From Flabesymbios commensalis (Eukaryota > Annelida > Polychaeta > Terebellida > Flabelligeridae), in assembly GCA_964017125.1 (NCBI GenBank), contig OZ024908.1, forward strand, positions 62,689,439-62,753,438: 64,000 nt of DNA, read 5' to 3'. Both the position numbers and the translations under genes were made by a program. Below are positions 24,701 through 39,700 of the stretch, piece after piece. The notes beneath the pieces were generated by a model. The model had not been told where the DNA came from. It searched no databases and saw only the letters and a program-made list of their open reading frames with translations. Every line of letters starts with the position of its first letter. Position 1 is the stretch's first letter.

Positions 24701-27700
24701 CTACCCGTTTCTGATAAATTTATAATAATAGCCTTCATCATGAACGTTTTTATGCATCAAACATCGAACTTACAACAATACCAAGGAGGTTAAAAAGAGG
24801 TGACCTCCTTAATAATACCAAAGTCCTGTAGATGCAGGGCCCTGGCTGTAGCTGCAGGATATATTCTGTGAAACGCAGTGACGTCACCGGAAATCCTTTT
24901 GAATGGCTACTCGGTAAAAACAATGTTATAATTTTATAAGACCCCTCCCCATACTTTATTGTATTAGCTAGCTCGGTGAAAACATTAGAAGTCAAGGCCA
25001 TTGAGTGTCACAAAATTCGACTCAGTTTATTTTGTTCCGCTTTAGCCAAGGTAGGTTTAACCCTTACAGCGCGGGGACCGTCTTTATAAGTCAGAACCTG
25101 ACGTCTGTAAACGTCAGATTCTGACGCATAAAGACGATCGCCGCACTGAAAAAAATTGACCGTAGACCCATACCATACGTATTCAAATGAATCAAAAAGA
25201 GAGAGACTAAGATATCTATGATGATTTCAAAATTGAAAAATACCTTTGGTCTCCATGTTTTACACACAAATATTTCAGCTTCTTCAAGGGTTAAGAAACC
25301 AGCAGCAAAGTATGTCAGAACAACTCACCGGTGACCACTCTCCTGCCACCCACAGAGGGCACTTCTGTGTGTTACAGGCTTTAGTCGTTAGGGGTCGTGG
25401 GTTTACACATAAGGTGGACTCAGTACGCCTGAATGAGCCGTCATCCAGCTCTTCCACACAGTAGAGGTTCCGGCGAGTGATCCCTCCCCCACAAGTTCTG
25501 GAGCACTCGTGCCACAAACCTGTTATCCACCTGTTTAAAAACAATGTTTAGACATTATGTTAAGTAAATACGTTGCCTTTTGGTTATGTGTACTTATTTT
25601 CTAAACGGTGGGACCTGGATTTTAAAGCTCTCTTTTTGCTGAGATCGCTATCAAGCTTGTGCGATGAGATTCCTAAAAATGTATAATAAACCTTCGAGAA
25701 TACGGCTCAGGGGTCCATCCCACAACGAATCTTAAAATTAAGATCATCTTAACTTTCTCTTATTTGCATTAGAAAAATTAAGATGATCTTAACTTTTCTA
25801 ATGCAGATGAGAGAAAGTTAAGATGATCTTAATTTTAAGATACTTTGTGGGATGAACCCCTGAGCCGTATTCTCGTAGAAGTTACGATATATCATAGGCA
25901 TCGGATTAGTCGATTTCGACCAATCCGATGCCTACAATATATCGTAACTTCTATGCGAATACGCACCCTGGGGTTATTACCACACGGGTACTTACACAGG
26001 TAGGCATTCCTGCTGATGACACGTTCTGGCTTGTGTGGAGGTCCTGGCTTTGGTTGCGCAGTAGCGTTCCGCCACCTGTTGACCGTTACGGCTGTCACGA
26101 CAGACAAGGCTCGTCTTTTCTTCACCTGTACAAATAATGTACGTGATGTTGAATACAGAGAGTTAATGAGAATACTATTTCTATTGTGTGATATTAAGTA
26201 GAACACAAAATGTACCTTGTAGTATATAGTTTCTCCAAAAATGCGTATGGTTGAAATAGCCCATACGGATAACAAGATCACAATTAAAATTAATCAAATT
26301 TGATAGAATAGGTTTTCACGCGCATTCACTATCCCTAAATCAAGTATTTTTTTGCATAATTGAACTTGTGTCTGGCTACTGTGACTCAAATCTTCAAGTG
26401 TGTGAAAATTACTCATAAAAAATTATTTGCTCAATTTGAAGCCAGATATTTGTAAATCTCAATATTTAAAACCCCATTTCGTTCCAATAACGGCGATTCA
26501 ATCTGATAACAAAACGGAGTAAAAACGACTATGGTCACGCTTAGCGCTTTAAGTGGTAAACAGAATAGTATTATAGTGGAAAGTAATAGGGAATGATGAG
26601 TTACCTACACCACAGGTGACCGAACACGAGGAAAAGGGTGTCTCCTCCCAAACAAACAAAGATAGATCCACTTTCTCGTGCGCCCCATCTGCGCAGGATG
26701 AGTCGTCACCACCACACACACCACAACTGTCCAGGTGTTTATAGGAACCCAGTATCCCATCGCAGCCCACACGCTAACAACAAAATATATATAAATATAT
26801 ATAAGTGTCCATTATTTCCGATTTACTAGTTTGTGCATGTTTACTAAAGAATAGTATAGTATAATTATGATGCGATGATGTAAGTAGGCGTATGTATACA
26901 TGTAGATTAAAAATAATATTTAATTCTCAAAAAATAATTTACTTCAGTAGGCCTACTTATTATTTGGGTATATTTACACTACACGATAGTGTACCAACCC
27001 AGCAGTCACACTACGTCGACTCAATGTTGATTTAAAGTAGGTCACCGTCTACGACGTTGGACAAACGTTGAACCAACATTGATTTTGCTGGCTTAAGTGT
27101 CTAAAATATCTATTCACGTCATTAAAACTATAGACCACTTTATGTATGTTTCTGGTTTTAGTTTTAACTCAGATGCCTCTATTTTTGTAATCAGCGTGGT
27201 GCTTTCTGGGTACAGATGTATCCCGCTGCTTGTACACAGTGGATCATGAGTATTTACAATTGAATCTTTAAAGGGACCCCTTGGGATGAGACATTTTCAA
27301 TGTTGTAAATTTTGAAAATTTAATTTATATGAAGCTATAGCCTACTGATCTTAGCTAAAAATACGAAAAAGTCAAAAAACAATTTTAAAGCACCGAAAAA
27401 GAGCGAAATAATTGTATTTCCAGGTTGTATATTGCCATGTAAACAAAACAAGTCAGCAATATTAAGCACTTTCCATCACATATTCCCACGTATCAGACGG
27501 TAAGATCAGAGCAGTCGCCGCTAATTGGGGGATAATTGGTGTCTCATAGTGAGGACACGGGAGGACACACCTGCAGCACTGATTGTCTACCCAACGCTGG
27601 GCCGATGCTATCAGCATGTGGCCCAATGCTGTGAAAACATTCAATCGTCCTTCAGGTATACAAATAGTTTGTTGGGTTTCTTCTGGTTTCATATAGTCCC

Positions 27701-30700
27701 AGAGCTAGGGGGGTTTTATTTGTGTTGAAAGGTCTATACGATCCAAGAGTTTCACCTATAGTGAAATTTTCTCAGGAATCCGAATCTGCGCGTCTTACAA
27801 AAATCATCCTGTCCAAAAGTACCGTAAAGACCCTTTAAACACTAGTACCGTCAAAATCGCAAACCGCAATTTGAAATATTGCGTATGAAGTGTTTGTTTG
27901 CTAAAATTGTGGTAATTTTCTATTTAAGTAATTTTTTAATTATTTATTATCCTCACATATGACACAGGCTTTCACATGGATTTTGTGTCTGATCAATGAC
28001 AAATACACAATATAGCTTTAAGTTGGTATTTTAACACGTAATTTTACTCATTTTTCATACTTTTTCACTAAATGGACAAAATACTTTTCTCTCAGTCGAT
28101 TTTTGTATAGTATAAATGTTTAGTTTTGATTCAAACATGTTCTAGAACTATTGTTGACTTAAAATTAACCCATTTGGAATACAAATAATGAGTTATGTGA
28201 ACATATTATTCGCTTTTTTCGTTGGATGTAAAATTAGCTCGCTTTTCTTCAGGCTCGGGAAAATTGACCATATCTCACATTTTTGCCACTGAGTGGTCAA
28301 ATTTCAAGCTATATCAATATATTTGATATCAATAGAAAGCTACTGGCACAGGCCGCACATGGGTGTAAAATATTTTGTATCTGATCATTGACAAATGCAC
28401 AAGAAAGCTTTAAGTTGGTATTTTAACCCTTAATTTGACCTTTTTTCATACTTTTTCGGTAAATAGTCAAAATTCTTTTTTCTCAACTAATTTTTGTGTA
28501 TAATAAATATTTAGTTTTGATTCAAACATGTTCTAGAACTATTGTTGACTTTAAATAAACCCATTTGGAATAAAAATTGTGAGTTATGTAAACATATTAC
28601 ATGCTTTTTGTTTACACGTAAAATTTGCGCGCTTTTCTACGGGCTCAGGAAAATTGTATGTATCTCACAGTTTTGTATCAATAGAAATATTATTATATAT
28701 ATTTGATATCAATAGAAAGCTACTGGCACAGTGTCTAATCTTTGACAAATGCACAAGAGAGCTTGAAGTTGGTAATTTAACACTTAATTTAACCTATTTT
28801 TCATACTTTTTCGGTACATAGTCAAAATACTTTTCTCTCAACTGGTTTTTGTGTATAATAAATATTAAGTTTTGATACAACCATGTTCTAGAATTATTGT
28901 TGACTTAAAATAAACCCATTTGGAATAAAAAATCATGAGCTATTTGAACATATTACACACTTTTTGGGTTGAATGTAAAATTTTGGCACTTTTCTTCTCC
29001 CCCCCCCCTCCCCGGGGGAAATTGACAGTGTTTCACATTTTTGCCCAATGATACTGGTTACCCAAATTTAAAAAAATGTACAAAAATCTTTAATATCAGG
29101 TAAAAGTAACTTTATATGGTATAAATGTTTGTTATTACTTTTACATTCTCTGGAGCCATTTTTCAAAAGTTATCTTGACGACTGAAGAAGTGATCACAGT
29201 CATCTTTAAAGTTATCTCAGCCACTATAAAAGTTATTTTAGTCACTAAAGAAGTGATCATAGCAACTTCAAACGTTATCTCAGCCACTACAAAAGTGATT
29301 TTGGCCACTGCAGAAGTGATAACAACCACCTTAAAAGTTACCTCAACCACTACAAAAGCTATATTGGCCACTGAAGAAGTAAATACAGCGATTTTAACAG
29401 TTTTTTCATCCACTACAAAAGTGATCTTGGCCACTGATGAAGTGATCACAGCAACTTAAAAAGTTATCTCGTCAATTCAAAAGTTATCTTGGCGAGTGAA
29501 GATGTGATCACAGCCACGTTAGAAGTTATCTCAGCCACTACAAAGGTGATCTTGGCCACTTACAAACTGGTGTCAGCCAATTTAAAGGTTATCTAAGCCA
29601 CTACAAAGTGATCTGGGCCACTGAAGAAGTGATAACAGCCACTTTTAAAAATAGCTAAACGACTACAAAAGTGATCTTAGCCACTGAAGAAGTAGTTACA
29701 ATAACTTTGAAAGTTATCTCTGCCACTATAAAAATGATTTTGGCCACTGACGAAGTGCTCATAACGACTTTAAAAGTGATCTCAGCCACTACAAAAGTGA
29801 TCTTGGACACTGAAGAAGTGATCTCAGTCACAGTAAAAGTTATCTCAGCCACTACAAAAGTGATCTTGACCACTAACAATCTTATGTCAGCCCGTAAAAG
29901 TGATCTTGGCCACAAAAAAATGAGCTTAGTCACTGAAGAAGTGATCACAGCGACTTTAAAAGTTATCACAGCCACTACAAAAGTGATCTTGGCTACTGAA
30001 GAAGTGATCACAGCCACTTTAAAGTTTATCTCAGCCATTGCAAAGGTATTCTTGGTCAGTAACAAACTGTTGTCAGCCACTGACAAAATTATCTAAGCCA
30101 CTACAAAGTGATGTTGGCCACTAAAGAAATGATCACATCCACTTAAAAAGTTATTTTAACCACTACAAAGTTGTTGTGATCACTTCTTTAGTGGACAAGA
30201 TCAGTTTGTTTGTGACCAAGATCAGCTTTGTGGTGGATGGGATGATTTTTAAAGTGGCTGTGATGGCTTCTTAAGTGGTCAAGATCACTTTTGTAGTGAC
30301 CTAGATCATCTTTTTATGGACTAACATAAGATTATTAGTGGCCAATATCACTTTTGTATCGGCTGAGATGACTTTTAAAGTGAATGTGATCACTTCTACG
30401 GTGGACAGGATCAGTTTTTTGCGGCCAAGATCACTTTTACGGGCTGACATAAGATTGTTAGTGGTCAAGATCACTTTTGTAGTGGCTGAGATAACTTTTA
30501 CAGTGACTGAGATCACTTCTTCAGTGGCCAAGATCACTGTTGTAGTGGCTGAGATCACTTTTAAATCGCTGTGAGCACTTCGTCAGTGGCCAAGATCATT
30601 TTTATAGTGGCAGAGATAACTTTCAAAGTTATTGTAACCACTTCTTCACAGGTCAAGATCACTTTTGTAGTCGCTTAGATATTTTTTTAAGTGGCTGCGA

Positions 30701-33700
30701 TCACTTCTTCAGTGGCCCAGATGACTTTGTAGTGGCTTAGATAACCTGTAAATTGGCTGACACCAGTTTGTTAGTGGCCAAGATCACCTTTGTAGTGGCT
30801 GAGATAACTTCTAAAGTGGCTGTGATCACTTCTTCATCCGCCAAGATAACTGTTGCATTGGCGAGATGACTTTTTAAGTTGCTGTGATCATTTCATCAGT
30901 GACAAAGATCAATTTTCTAGGGGCTGAGATAACTTTCAAAGTCGCTGTGCTAATTTCTTCAGTGGCCAAGATCACATTTGTAGTGGCTGAGATGACGTTT
31001 AAATTTGTGATGATCACTTCTTCAGTGGCTAAGATAACTTTTGTAGTGGCTGAGATAACTTTAGAAATGGCTGTGATCACTTCTTCAGTCGTCAAGATAA
31101 CTTTTGAAAAATGGCTCCAGAGAATGTTGAAGTAATAACAAACATTTATACCATATAAAGTTAACATGAGCGAGAAGGCTTGCTGGTATTCACTAAGAAA
31201 ACGTTGGAAATTGTTCAAATGGAGGGATAAAATACAAAGTTAGCGCTTAATTGTTGTACATTTCGTATTTAACAGAAATAAAATACTATGTATCCACGTT
31301 AAAGCCCTTGATAGTTACTTTTAACTGATATCAAAGATGTTGGTACATTTTGTTATTTTGGGTACCGGGTACTCATCGGACAAGAATGTGAAGCACTGTC
31401 AATTTTCCCGGGCTGGAAGAAAAGTGCCCAAATTTTACATCCAACCCAAAAAGTGTGTAATATGTTCGAATAGATCATTATTTTTTATATTCCAAATAGG
31501 TTTATTTTAAGTCAACAATAATTCTAGAACATGTTTGAATAAAAACTAAATATTTATTATACACAAAAATCTGTTGAGAGAAAAGTATATTGACTATGTA
31601 CTGAAAAAGTTTGAAAAATAGGTGAAATTAAGGGTTGAAGTACCAACTTCAAGCTATGTTGTACATTTGTCAAAGATTAGACACAAAATATTATACATCC
31701 GTGGCCTGTGCCAGTAGCTTTCTATTGATATCAAATATATTGATATAGCCCAAAATTTAACTACTCATTGGGCAAAACTGTGAGATACATACAATTTTTC
31801 TGAGCCCAAAGAAAAGCGCACAAATTTTACGTCTAACCAAAAAAGTATATAATATGTTCACATAACTCACTATTTTTATTCCAAATGGCTTTATTTCAAG
31901 TCAACAATAGTTCTAGAACATGTTTGAACCAAAACTAAATATTTATTATACACAAAAGCTGAGAAAAAAGTATTTTGACTATTTACTGAAAAAGTATGAA
32001 AAAAGGTCAAATTAAGGGTCAAAATACCAACTTAAAGCTTTTTGTGCTTTTGTCAATAATCAGACACAACATATTTTACATCTATGTGAAGGCATGTGCC
32101 AGTAGCTTTCTATTGATATCAAACATATTGATATAGCTCAAAATTTGACTACTCAGTCGGCAAAAATGTGAGATATGGTCAATTTTCCCGAGCCTGAAGA
32201 AAAGCGAGCTAATTTTACGTCTAACAAAAAAAGCGAGTAATATGTTCGCATAACTCATTATTTTTATTCCAAATGGGTTAATTTTAAGTCAACAATAGTT
32301 CTAGAACATGTTTGAATCAAAACTAAACATTTATACTATACAAAAATCTGCTGAGAGAAAAGTATTTTGTTTATTTAGTGAAAAAGTATAAAAAATGAGT
32401 AAAATCACGTGTTAAAATACCAACTTAAAGCTATATTGTGTATTTGTCATTGATTAGACACAAAATATTTTACATCCATGTGAAAGCCTGTGTCATATGT
32501 GAGGATAATAAATAATTAAAAAATTATTTGAATAGAAAAATACCACAATTTTAGCAAACAATCACTTCATACGCAATATTTCAAATTGCGGTTTGCGATT
32601 TTGACGGTACTAGTGTTTAAAGGATTTTTACGGTACTTTTGGACAGGATGATTTTTGTAAGACGCGCAGATTCGGATTCCTGAGAAAATTTCACTATAGG
32701 TGGAACTCTTGGATCGTATGGACCTTTCAACACAAATAAAACCCCCCTAGCTCTGGGACTAATAGAAATATTGATTAAAAATATTTGTAAAAATATGAAA
32801 ATTCTGAAAAAAATAAAAACATGATCCGTGGGATACACTACTTCAGTGCGGAAGTAAAACCAAAATTGATGTCATCCCAAGGGGCTGCTTTAAACTTTGA
32901 AAAATGACTCAATATTCAACTGAAACTCGAACTATAACTATAACAGATGCATCTCGCTGCATCTGTCTAAGTTACTTTGGTAGCGCTATCGCAAACTATA
33001 GAAACTATCGTTAGGGCGAACTGTTGTATTTACTTTATTCTATTGTTGTATTTACTGTGATATTCTACCCAGTTAGCACAAAACATTTGTAGGCAATGAC
33101 ATTTATACAACGTCGGTCCAGCGTCTTCGACGCTGGTCCAACATTGTATAAATGTTATACAAATGTTTTGTGTTTACTGGGTAGTCGGGGACACACGCCA
33201 TTATGCAGAACTTACCCTGCACTCCCCGTTTATACACATATCGGCGGATCTGCTGTCACATCTCGTGCCATCCAGTACTTTTGGCGCCAGTTCCACAATC
33301 ATTTGGCCGTCCCTGGCCTGGCAGAAGAGGGCACAGGGTCTGTCTGTGTTATAATGGGGTAGCCAGTCCTGTTGTGTCCCCTGGTGCTCCACGTCGTTGT
33401 AAGCCGCGCATTGCTGGGCCCGGAAATCCGCACTTACGCCATGCTGACACGGCTGAAACATGTCCGCACGAAATCTTCAGCCATTTTTACGGTATTTTTA
33501 AGGGGTAGTACAAAACAAATATACATTATTTGTGTTCAACATTTTGTTTTTCACGATAAAAATGACATGATTAGGCCCTACTAGGCTCTAGCCTCATGTT
33601 ATTCGCCATGCCCGTTGTATCTATATACATAGTAAGATTCACGTGAATGATTTTCGCTGTTTTGACATTTTACAAACACTTTTTTCGACCCTGAAAATAT

Positions 33701-36700
33701 TATGGAAAAATATTGTATTGTTTAATAATAATAATGATAAAGTGTTCTTATATAGCGCAGTTCCAGTCCGTGGGTCCGATCAGTGCGCTTTACAGACTAA
33801 AAGTTTATTAAAAGTTTAAAAAAAAGGTGAGGCTTGTTTAAAAGTCCTATGCGTGTATAAAAAGATGGTGATATGAGTGGGCAGCTTGTTCCAAAAAGTG
33901 GGACCAGCCTTATAGAAAAAGCTCGATCACCGAAAGTCACAAGGCGTGTCCGTGGCTCTATTAGCCGGTTCTTCATCCCTGACCGTAGATTAGACTCAGG
34001 GGCATAGGGTTTTATAAGTTCCGAGAAGTACGCTGGTGCCAACCCATGAATGGATTTATTTACCAGAAGCAGGATTTTAAAAATGATCCGTGATCTAACT
34101 GGTAACCAGTGAAGAGATCTCATGATAGGTGTGATGTGGTCATGTCTCTTGGTATGTGTGATGAGTCTTGCTGCTCTATGCTAAAGAAGTTGTAGACGGT
34201 GAATGAGTTTATCTGGTAAACCAAAAAGCAACGAATTACAATTGTCCAGTATGGAGGTCACACAAGAATGAACAAGTTGTTCTGTAGCACGTGGTGTCAG
34301 ACATTTGACGATCTTTCCAATCATGTGGATTTGGTAACCACATGACTTACACAGTGCGCTGACTTGTTGCTCCATACTGAGATAAGAGACACATATTACA
34401 CCCAGATTTTTTACATAAGGGCTTGTCGAGACTGTTGAATCACCAACTTTTATTGTGGAGATGTTGAGCTTCTTTAAAGTCAGTGACAAAGTCAGTTTTT
34501 TCGCCGTTCAGTTGGAGTTTATTGACCACCATCCATTTATCAATTTATTCCATGCACTTCTCCAGTTTAGCGATGACACATGCTGTATCTTGTGTGTTGA
34601 AGCATATGTATAGTGTGTCATCTGCATACATATGATATTCAAGTTGAGGTAGCACTGCCCGTCTTGACGTCTTGACGGTTCTTCGACTCAAGTATGAGGC
34701 GAACCATGTCAGAGGCACTCCAGATAGACCAACGTTATCTGATAGACGAGTCAGCAATATGTTGTGGTCAACTGTATCGAAAGCTGCACTCAAGTCTAGC
34801 AGCACCAAGCATGATGATCGGTGACTGTCAGCGGCTGTTTGCAGATCATTGTGAGTCCTCAGCAATGCCGTCTCTGTGCTGTGACCTTTTCTATTGGCTG
34901 ATTGTTTTGTCTCATACAGATTGTGTGACTGCATATGATGGGATAGTCTTGAAGCAACAATCTTTTCTATCACTTTAGAGATGAAAGATAGTGAAGAAAC
35001 AGGTCGGTAGTTTTTTAGATGGTTGGGGTCTAATTATGTTTTTTTAAGAAGTGGTGTGACAATTGCTTCTTTCATTGATGAAGGTATGCAGCCGCTGGTA
35101 ACAGTTACTATTTAAAGGTGATTTATCACCCCTTATATAGTATGAATACATTTGTGACAAATAAATCAAAGTTGCCACAAGATGGGGCACAAGTGTTTCC
35201 TTAGATGGGGTGATTGGCTATCATGTGACCCTCTGAGAGGGTCACATGATAGCCAATCACTCCATATAAGGACATAATTATTTCTACCATAAAAAAGGGA
35301 GATAGATCAATTTCAAAATGTAATAAATGTGGCCAAAGGTCGCCGTCTATCAACCCATTAACTTCGTTCAGAATTCCCTTACATGTCAAATGGTCCAACT
35401 TTTGAAATACCTTTTTCGTGGTAGTCGACGCATGAATAGAAAATAGTATATGTAAAATTTCATGGAAATTGGTTGAAAATTGACCGAGAAATCAGCGAAA
35501 TTCATTCACCCTGGTGTAATGTATATATTTCGTTTCTAGCTCAGCTTTGTTATGTCCATAACTAGAGGAATATAGGAAGTTTGCATTGCTGTTTCTTATT
35601 CATTCCTACTGGTAGGTACATAGTTATCAATGTTGTAAAACCCATTTCTGGCAATTTTTATTTTATTCTATTTTATATATAAACTTTCGAAATTTAGAAA
35701 AATAAATTCATTTTTAAAAGTCACCCACAAGTATAGAAACTGTCTAGTGTCGCATCATCTTGCTCCAGTAAAAATTTGGTAATGATTGGTAATGAGGTAA
35801 ACTGGGCGGGGGCACTAGGGTAGTGGTTAGCACCGCTGCCTTTCACGCCAGAGTTCGGGGTTCGGTTCCCGGACTCGGCGGTTTGAAAGAAACAAAAATG
35901 TTTCTTCCCCATCCACGTGTGAAAGTCAGTATTGCGGGGAGCCTCCGTGACCGAGAGGTAGCGTGCTCGGCCTCAGACCGCCAGGGCTCGAATTTCGAAT
36001 CCTGTGTCTGGAGGACAGTGTCATCTCAATCATCTCACCATCCTCAGGAGGTTCTCCTGGCCCAGTTTAGCCTATATGTGCACAAAGGTGGCCTAAAGCC
36101 CGATTAATTTCATTTCTCAGAGGTAAACTGATCCAAGTCAAAATATCCCTATATAAACTAATGGACTTGGATCACTTTACCATTGAAGAAAAGTATCAAT
36201 TTTGAAAGTGAAAAAATGCATGTTGATTCATTGGTTTTTAAATTTTTAATAAATATTTTAGTATATCATTTTCTATACATTTAACTTTCTCAAAATGAAA
36301 TAAACAGAAAAAATCGAATATTTGACTTGGATCACTTTACCTCTGAGCCATTCACAGTTCATCCTACCTTATTATTACAGGTTCTGTACCGGATGGTATT
36401 GCCGTGACATGTTCCCACACAGTGGCGCATCTGGTAGGCGGCGCCACCGTCGCATGTCCGCGAACATTCGCTCCATTCTGTCCAGTCGGACCAGTGCGCC
36501 TGCGCACAGGTCACCTGACAGATCTGCGAAAGAAACATGTGTACAATGCAAAGACATGATAAAATAGTTTGTGCCAGTGCTGAATTCATGTTGGCTCACC
36601 GTCTACGACGCTGGGCCAACATTAAACCAGCACTTGTGTAATCGGGCTGTGAGAGATTTGGAAAGTCACATACTTGAGGACCGCTGAGCCACTTTGAAAC

Positions 36701-39700
36701 GTCAAATCGCAAATTTTATTGACATAGCGGAATGATGAGAATATTGGTGAGGTTAAGAAACTGTATTAAACATAAAGATAGCTAGATTTGAATTGTTACT
36801 GGTAGCAAACAATAAAATCATCCCTGCAAAGTTCAAGAGGGGGGGGGGGATGAAAAAGACCCTGACAAAATATCCCCAGAATGTCTTAAAATGTTTGAAA
36901 ATATTATTTTTGAATACCCCGGGCCCCAAAAATGGTTTAAAAATCTGCCCCCACCTCCAGCCCACTCTACAATCATTTTTAAGAAAAACAACTTATTTTC
37001 AAAACAATTGCGAGATTTGGAAACCTACTCCACTAATGATTACAACTATATATATTTCCCTTCCCTGATGTCTACTTTTTACATCTACTTTTTACATCCA
37101 CAAAAAGCCCGCTGCCTTGAGCTGCGACTAAGCTGCGACGTCGGGAGCAACGGGCCTTGCGTGGAAAGATGATTTTTTATAGCTCTGCTGTTATCCATTG
37201 TTCTCAATGGATTGTTCGTAGTGAATAAGATCCCTTAATATCGTCATCAATGCTCAATATAATCTAAGAAACGGATCAGAATAATAATATAATACTAATA
37301 TATCACGCTCACAAGTTTGTGGGTAACACACTTTTTTGTGTCCCTGCCGAAATAAATAAAATGTGAAAAAACGAATTGGTTAACTTTTCGCGAGAGGTAA
37401 ATCAATTCATGGCGGAGCAGACGACAGTGGAGAAATGTTAAATATAATAAGCCTCGCGATATTATCGGGGATGCCAGATTATATGTTTATAGAGTGTCTA
37501 CTTTGCTACATGTGGATGACTTGGGCGATAGATGATTGGATTTATAGACATTGATGGTACATCTAGATAGGCTTGTCGTCGCTGTGTTCCACAAACTCAT
37601 CGCGTTAAATGATGTTGAAAAACCCCCACAATTAAGATAATCATGATAATTTCTAGTTTGTGGTAATGTGAATAACCATGATGATACATAAACCTTAATC
37701 TTGTCAATGTTACTACCCTTTCCTTCTTTTAGTAGTTGAAACGACTCCATAGATATTACTTGACCTGCTAATCTGCTAACTATAGCAAGGAATGATAAAC
37801 TGATCCACATCAGACCACATGCTGGCCCAACACTAAACCAGCATTAGGTGAACCATCCCCTCGTGAATCAGTTTTCCTTTGTGAATTGTGTGAGTGGCCC
37901 TGATTGATTACATTATAGAATCTTCTCTCTTATGAATACATGTATAATAATTATTATGAGTTTTGATTTCCCTCTGCATGGCGAAAAATCAGGCTATAGA
38001 CAAATGTATGTGCTACTGCTTGACTTTGTAAACAACATGGTCAGACCGAAAGGTCCATGTGGTCAAAAACACGCGACATTATCATAAAATTAACATTTCA
38101 TCAGTTAACTTTGGAAGCATGATCATGATGATGATGATAGTACGAGGGTAGTAAAGCTATATCCTGAAACTTGAACAATTACGTTTTTGATCTAACATAT
38201 AGATCTCTAAGTCTGACTCTTTAGAAACAACTGCTGATAAAAGTTGTTTGTACATATTGACAACCCTCTTATAGTATGTGTATAGTTTTTTTACGCAATA
38301 ACTGACTATAACATGTATAAGGTCTTCAGTCAAGGAGAGAGAACGAAATTCGATAGATTCGTAGATATATATTCAAGTATATTCAAATCTACGAATCTAT
38401 TGCCATTGAGTCATTTCTTCGACTTAAAATACACAAAATAGGTGCCTGCGTGGCTCAAGGACTTGGTATATAATCCCAATAGTACTATCAGCTTGGTTAA
38501 ACCACACTACAGTGGCCAACTTGGCCAGTATGTACAAATATTGTAGATTCGTGAGCAAAGTGTACATTTGTCCATTATAATCTACTGTTTTCACAAATCT
38601 GACATCACTGGTATGGTGTATTTTATTATAAGGAGGTCTTACAGTACATGTGGAATTAACTGCCCCGCAAACACGATAACTTACCACTGCCTATGTGCCC
38701 TCAGACTCGTCACGTTGCCTTCAATAGTTTGCCTCCTATTATATCAAAAATACATAATATTGCTTCTACACATAGGCCTATATATAGTTTGACATCCTTT
38801 ATATTGATTGAGCTTAATACTAATGCGAATTTCTCAATGATTTAACTGTTTAAGTGATTTTTTGATAAAACAAGCACGTGTTGCAATGTTGCGGTCGCAC
38901 GAAATTTTTCAAGCCTCCGATGCTTTCGCGTTGCACAAATTTGGTTATCGCCAGGGCAGCGCCCCCATGCGCCAGTAGTTCGGCGAATGATCAGCGACGT
39001 ACGCGAGTAATCGTCATGCTTAGCCAAGGCATTGGGACATCGAGAAAAACTTTAATGCATGTATTGAAATTTTCACCCGATGTTTCGTCGCCAAGAGCCA
39101 TCGACAATATATCGCCGAGCAGCGCACAACAGCCGGCGAACATTCAGCGAGGTACACCAAGGTTCAAGATGTCTCAGAAACATCGGCGACATCGGCGATG
39201 TACTCAACACGCTTGTGTATACATCAGCGATGCATATTCGATGTGATAATATCGCGGATTGATTGGGTGATCCATCGCCAAAGTTCCCGAACTGCTCTGC
39301 GAAGCATCGGCGATGCTATAGCTATGGCGATGTTTTCGTCTGTGTGATCTATTTTCTATCTCCACCCAGTAAGTATACGCCAACAGAACAAAAGTGATCT
39401 CTTCTTTACCAATAATCTCATTCGGCAGCCACAAGGTATGTGGTTCCACGTAAATCTCTCCACCTTATATGCTCTCCATAAGGCACTATACCATCGCCAC
39501 GACGTCGTCAAGACATCAGTATTACGCCCCCGACGCATCACCGATATAATATTTGTTTGTCGCACGCCGAAGTATTACCGATCATCGCCGATTCTAAAAG
39601 TACATCGTTGTTAGCCGATGTAGCGTCGATTCATCTCCGATTCTTCTCCGATGCATCGCCGAATATTCGGCAAAATATCGGTAATATTTCCCCGAAGATG

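Larger units (their letters stand above)
27268..32894. mobile_element. 5.6-kb foldback element (TU/FB-like) in intron 3
   Basis: A giant inverted repeat centred near 30170. Ends share TTTAAAG..CCCCTTGGGATGA (27268 and 32893). Arms match clearly from 27688 to 30165 against 30175 to 32765. Each arm has an outer domain with three ~390-bp AT-rich repeats and an inner domain of 63-bp satellite units. The right arm carries an extra ~170 bp near 31165-31340. No transposase is visible. Outer-repeat plus satellite arms resemble sea-urchin TU and Drosophila FB elements in plan. Confidence 0.8.

Noticed and set aside
25892-26281. 129-codon minus ORF
   Set aside because: Runs through a palindrome and exon 5 in the wrong frame.
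27462-27728. Small ORFs on both strands near 27.5 kb
   Set aside because: No domain or splice support; they fall in the foldback element's left end.
35806-35880. Functional tRNA-Glu gene
   Set aside because: Acceptor arm does not pair well and it heads a repeated SINE.
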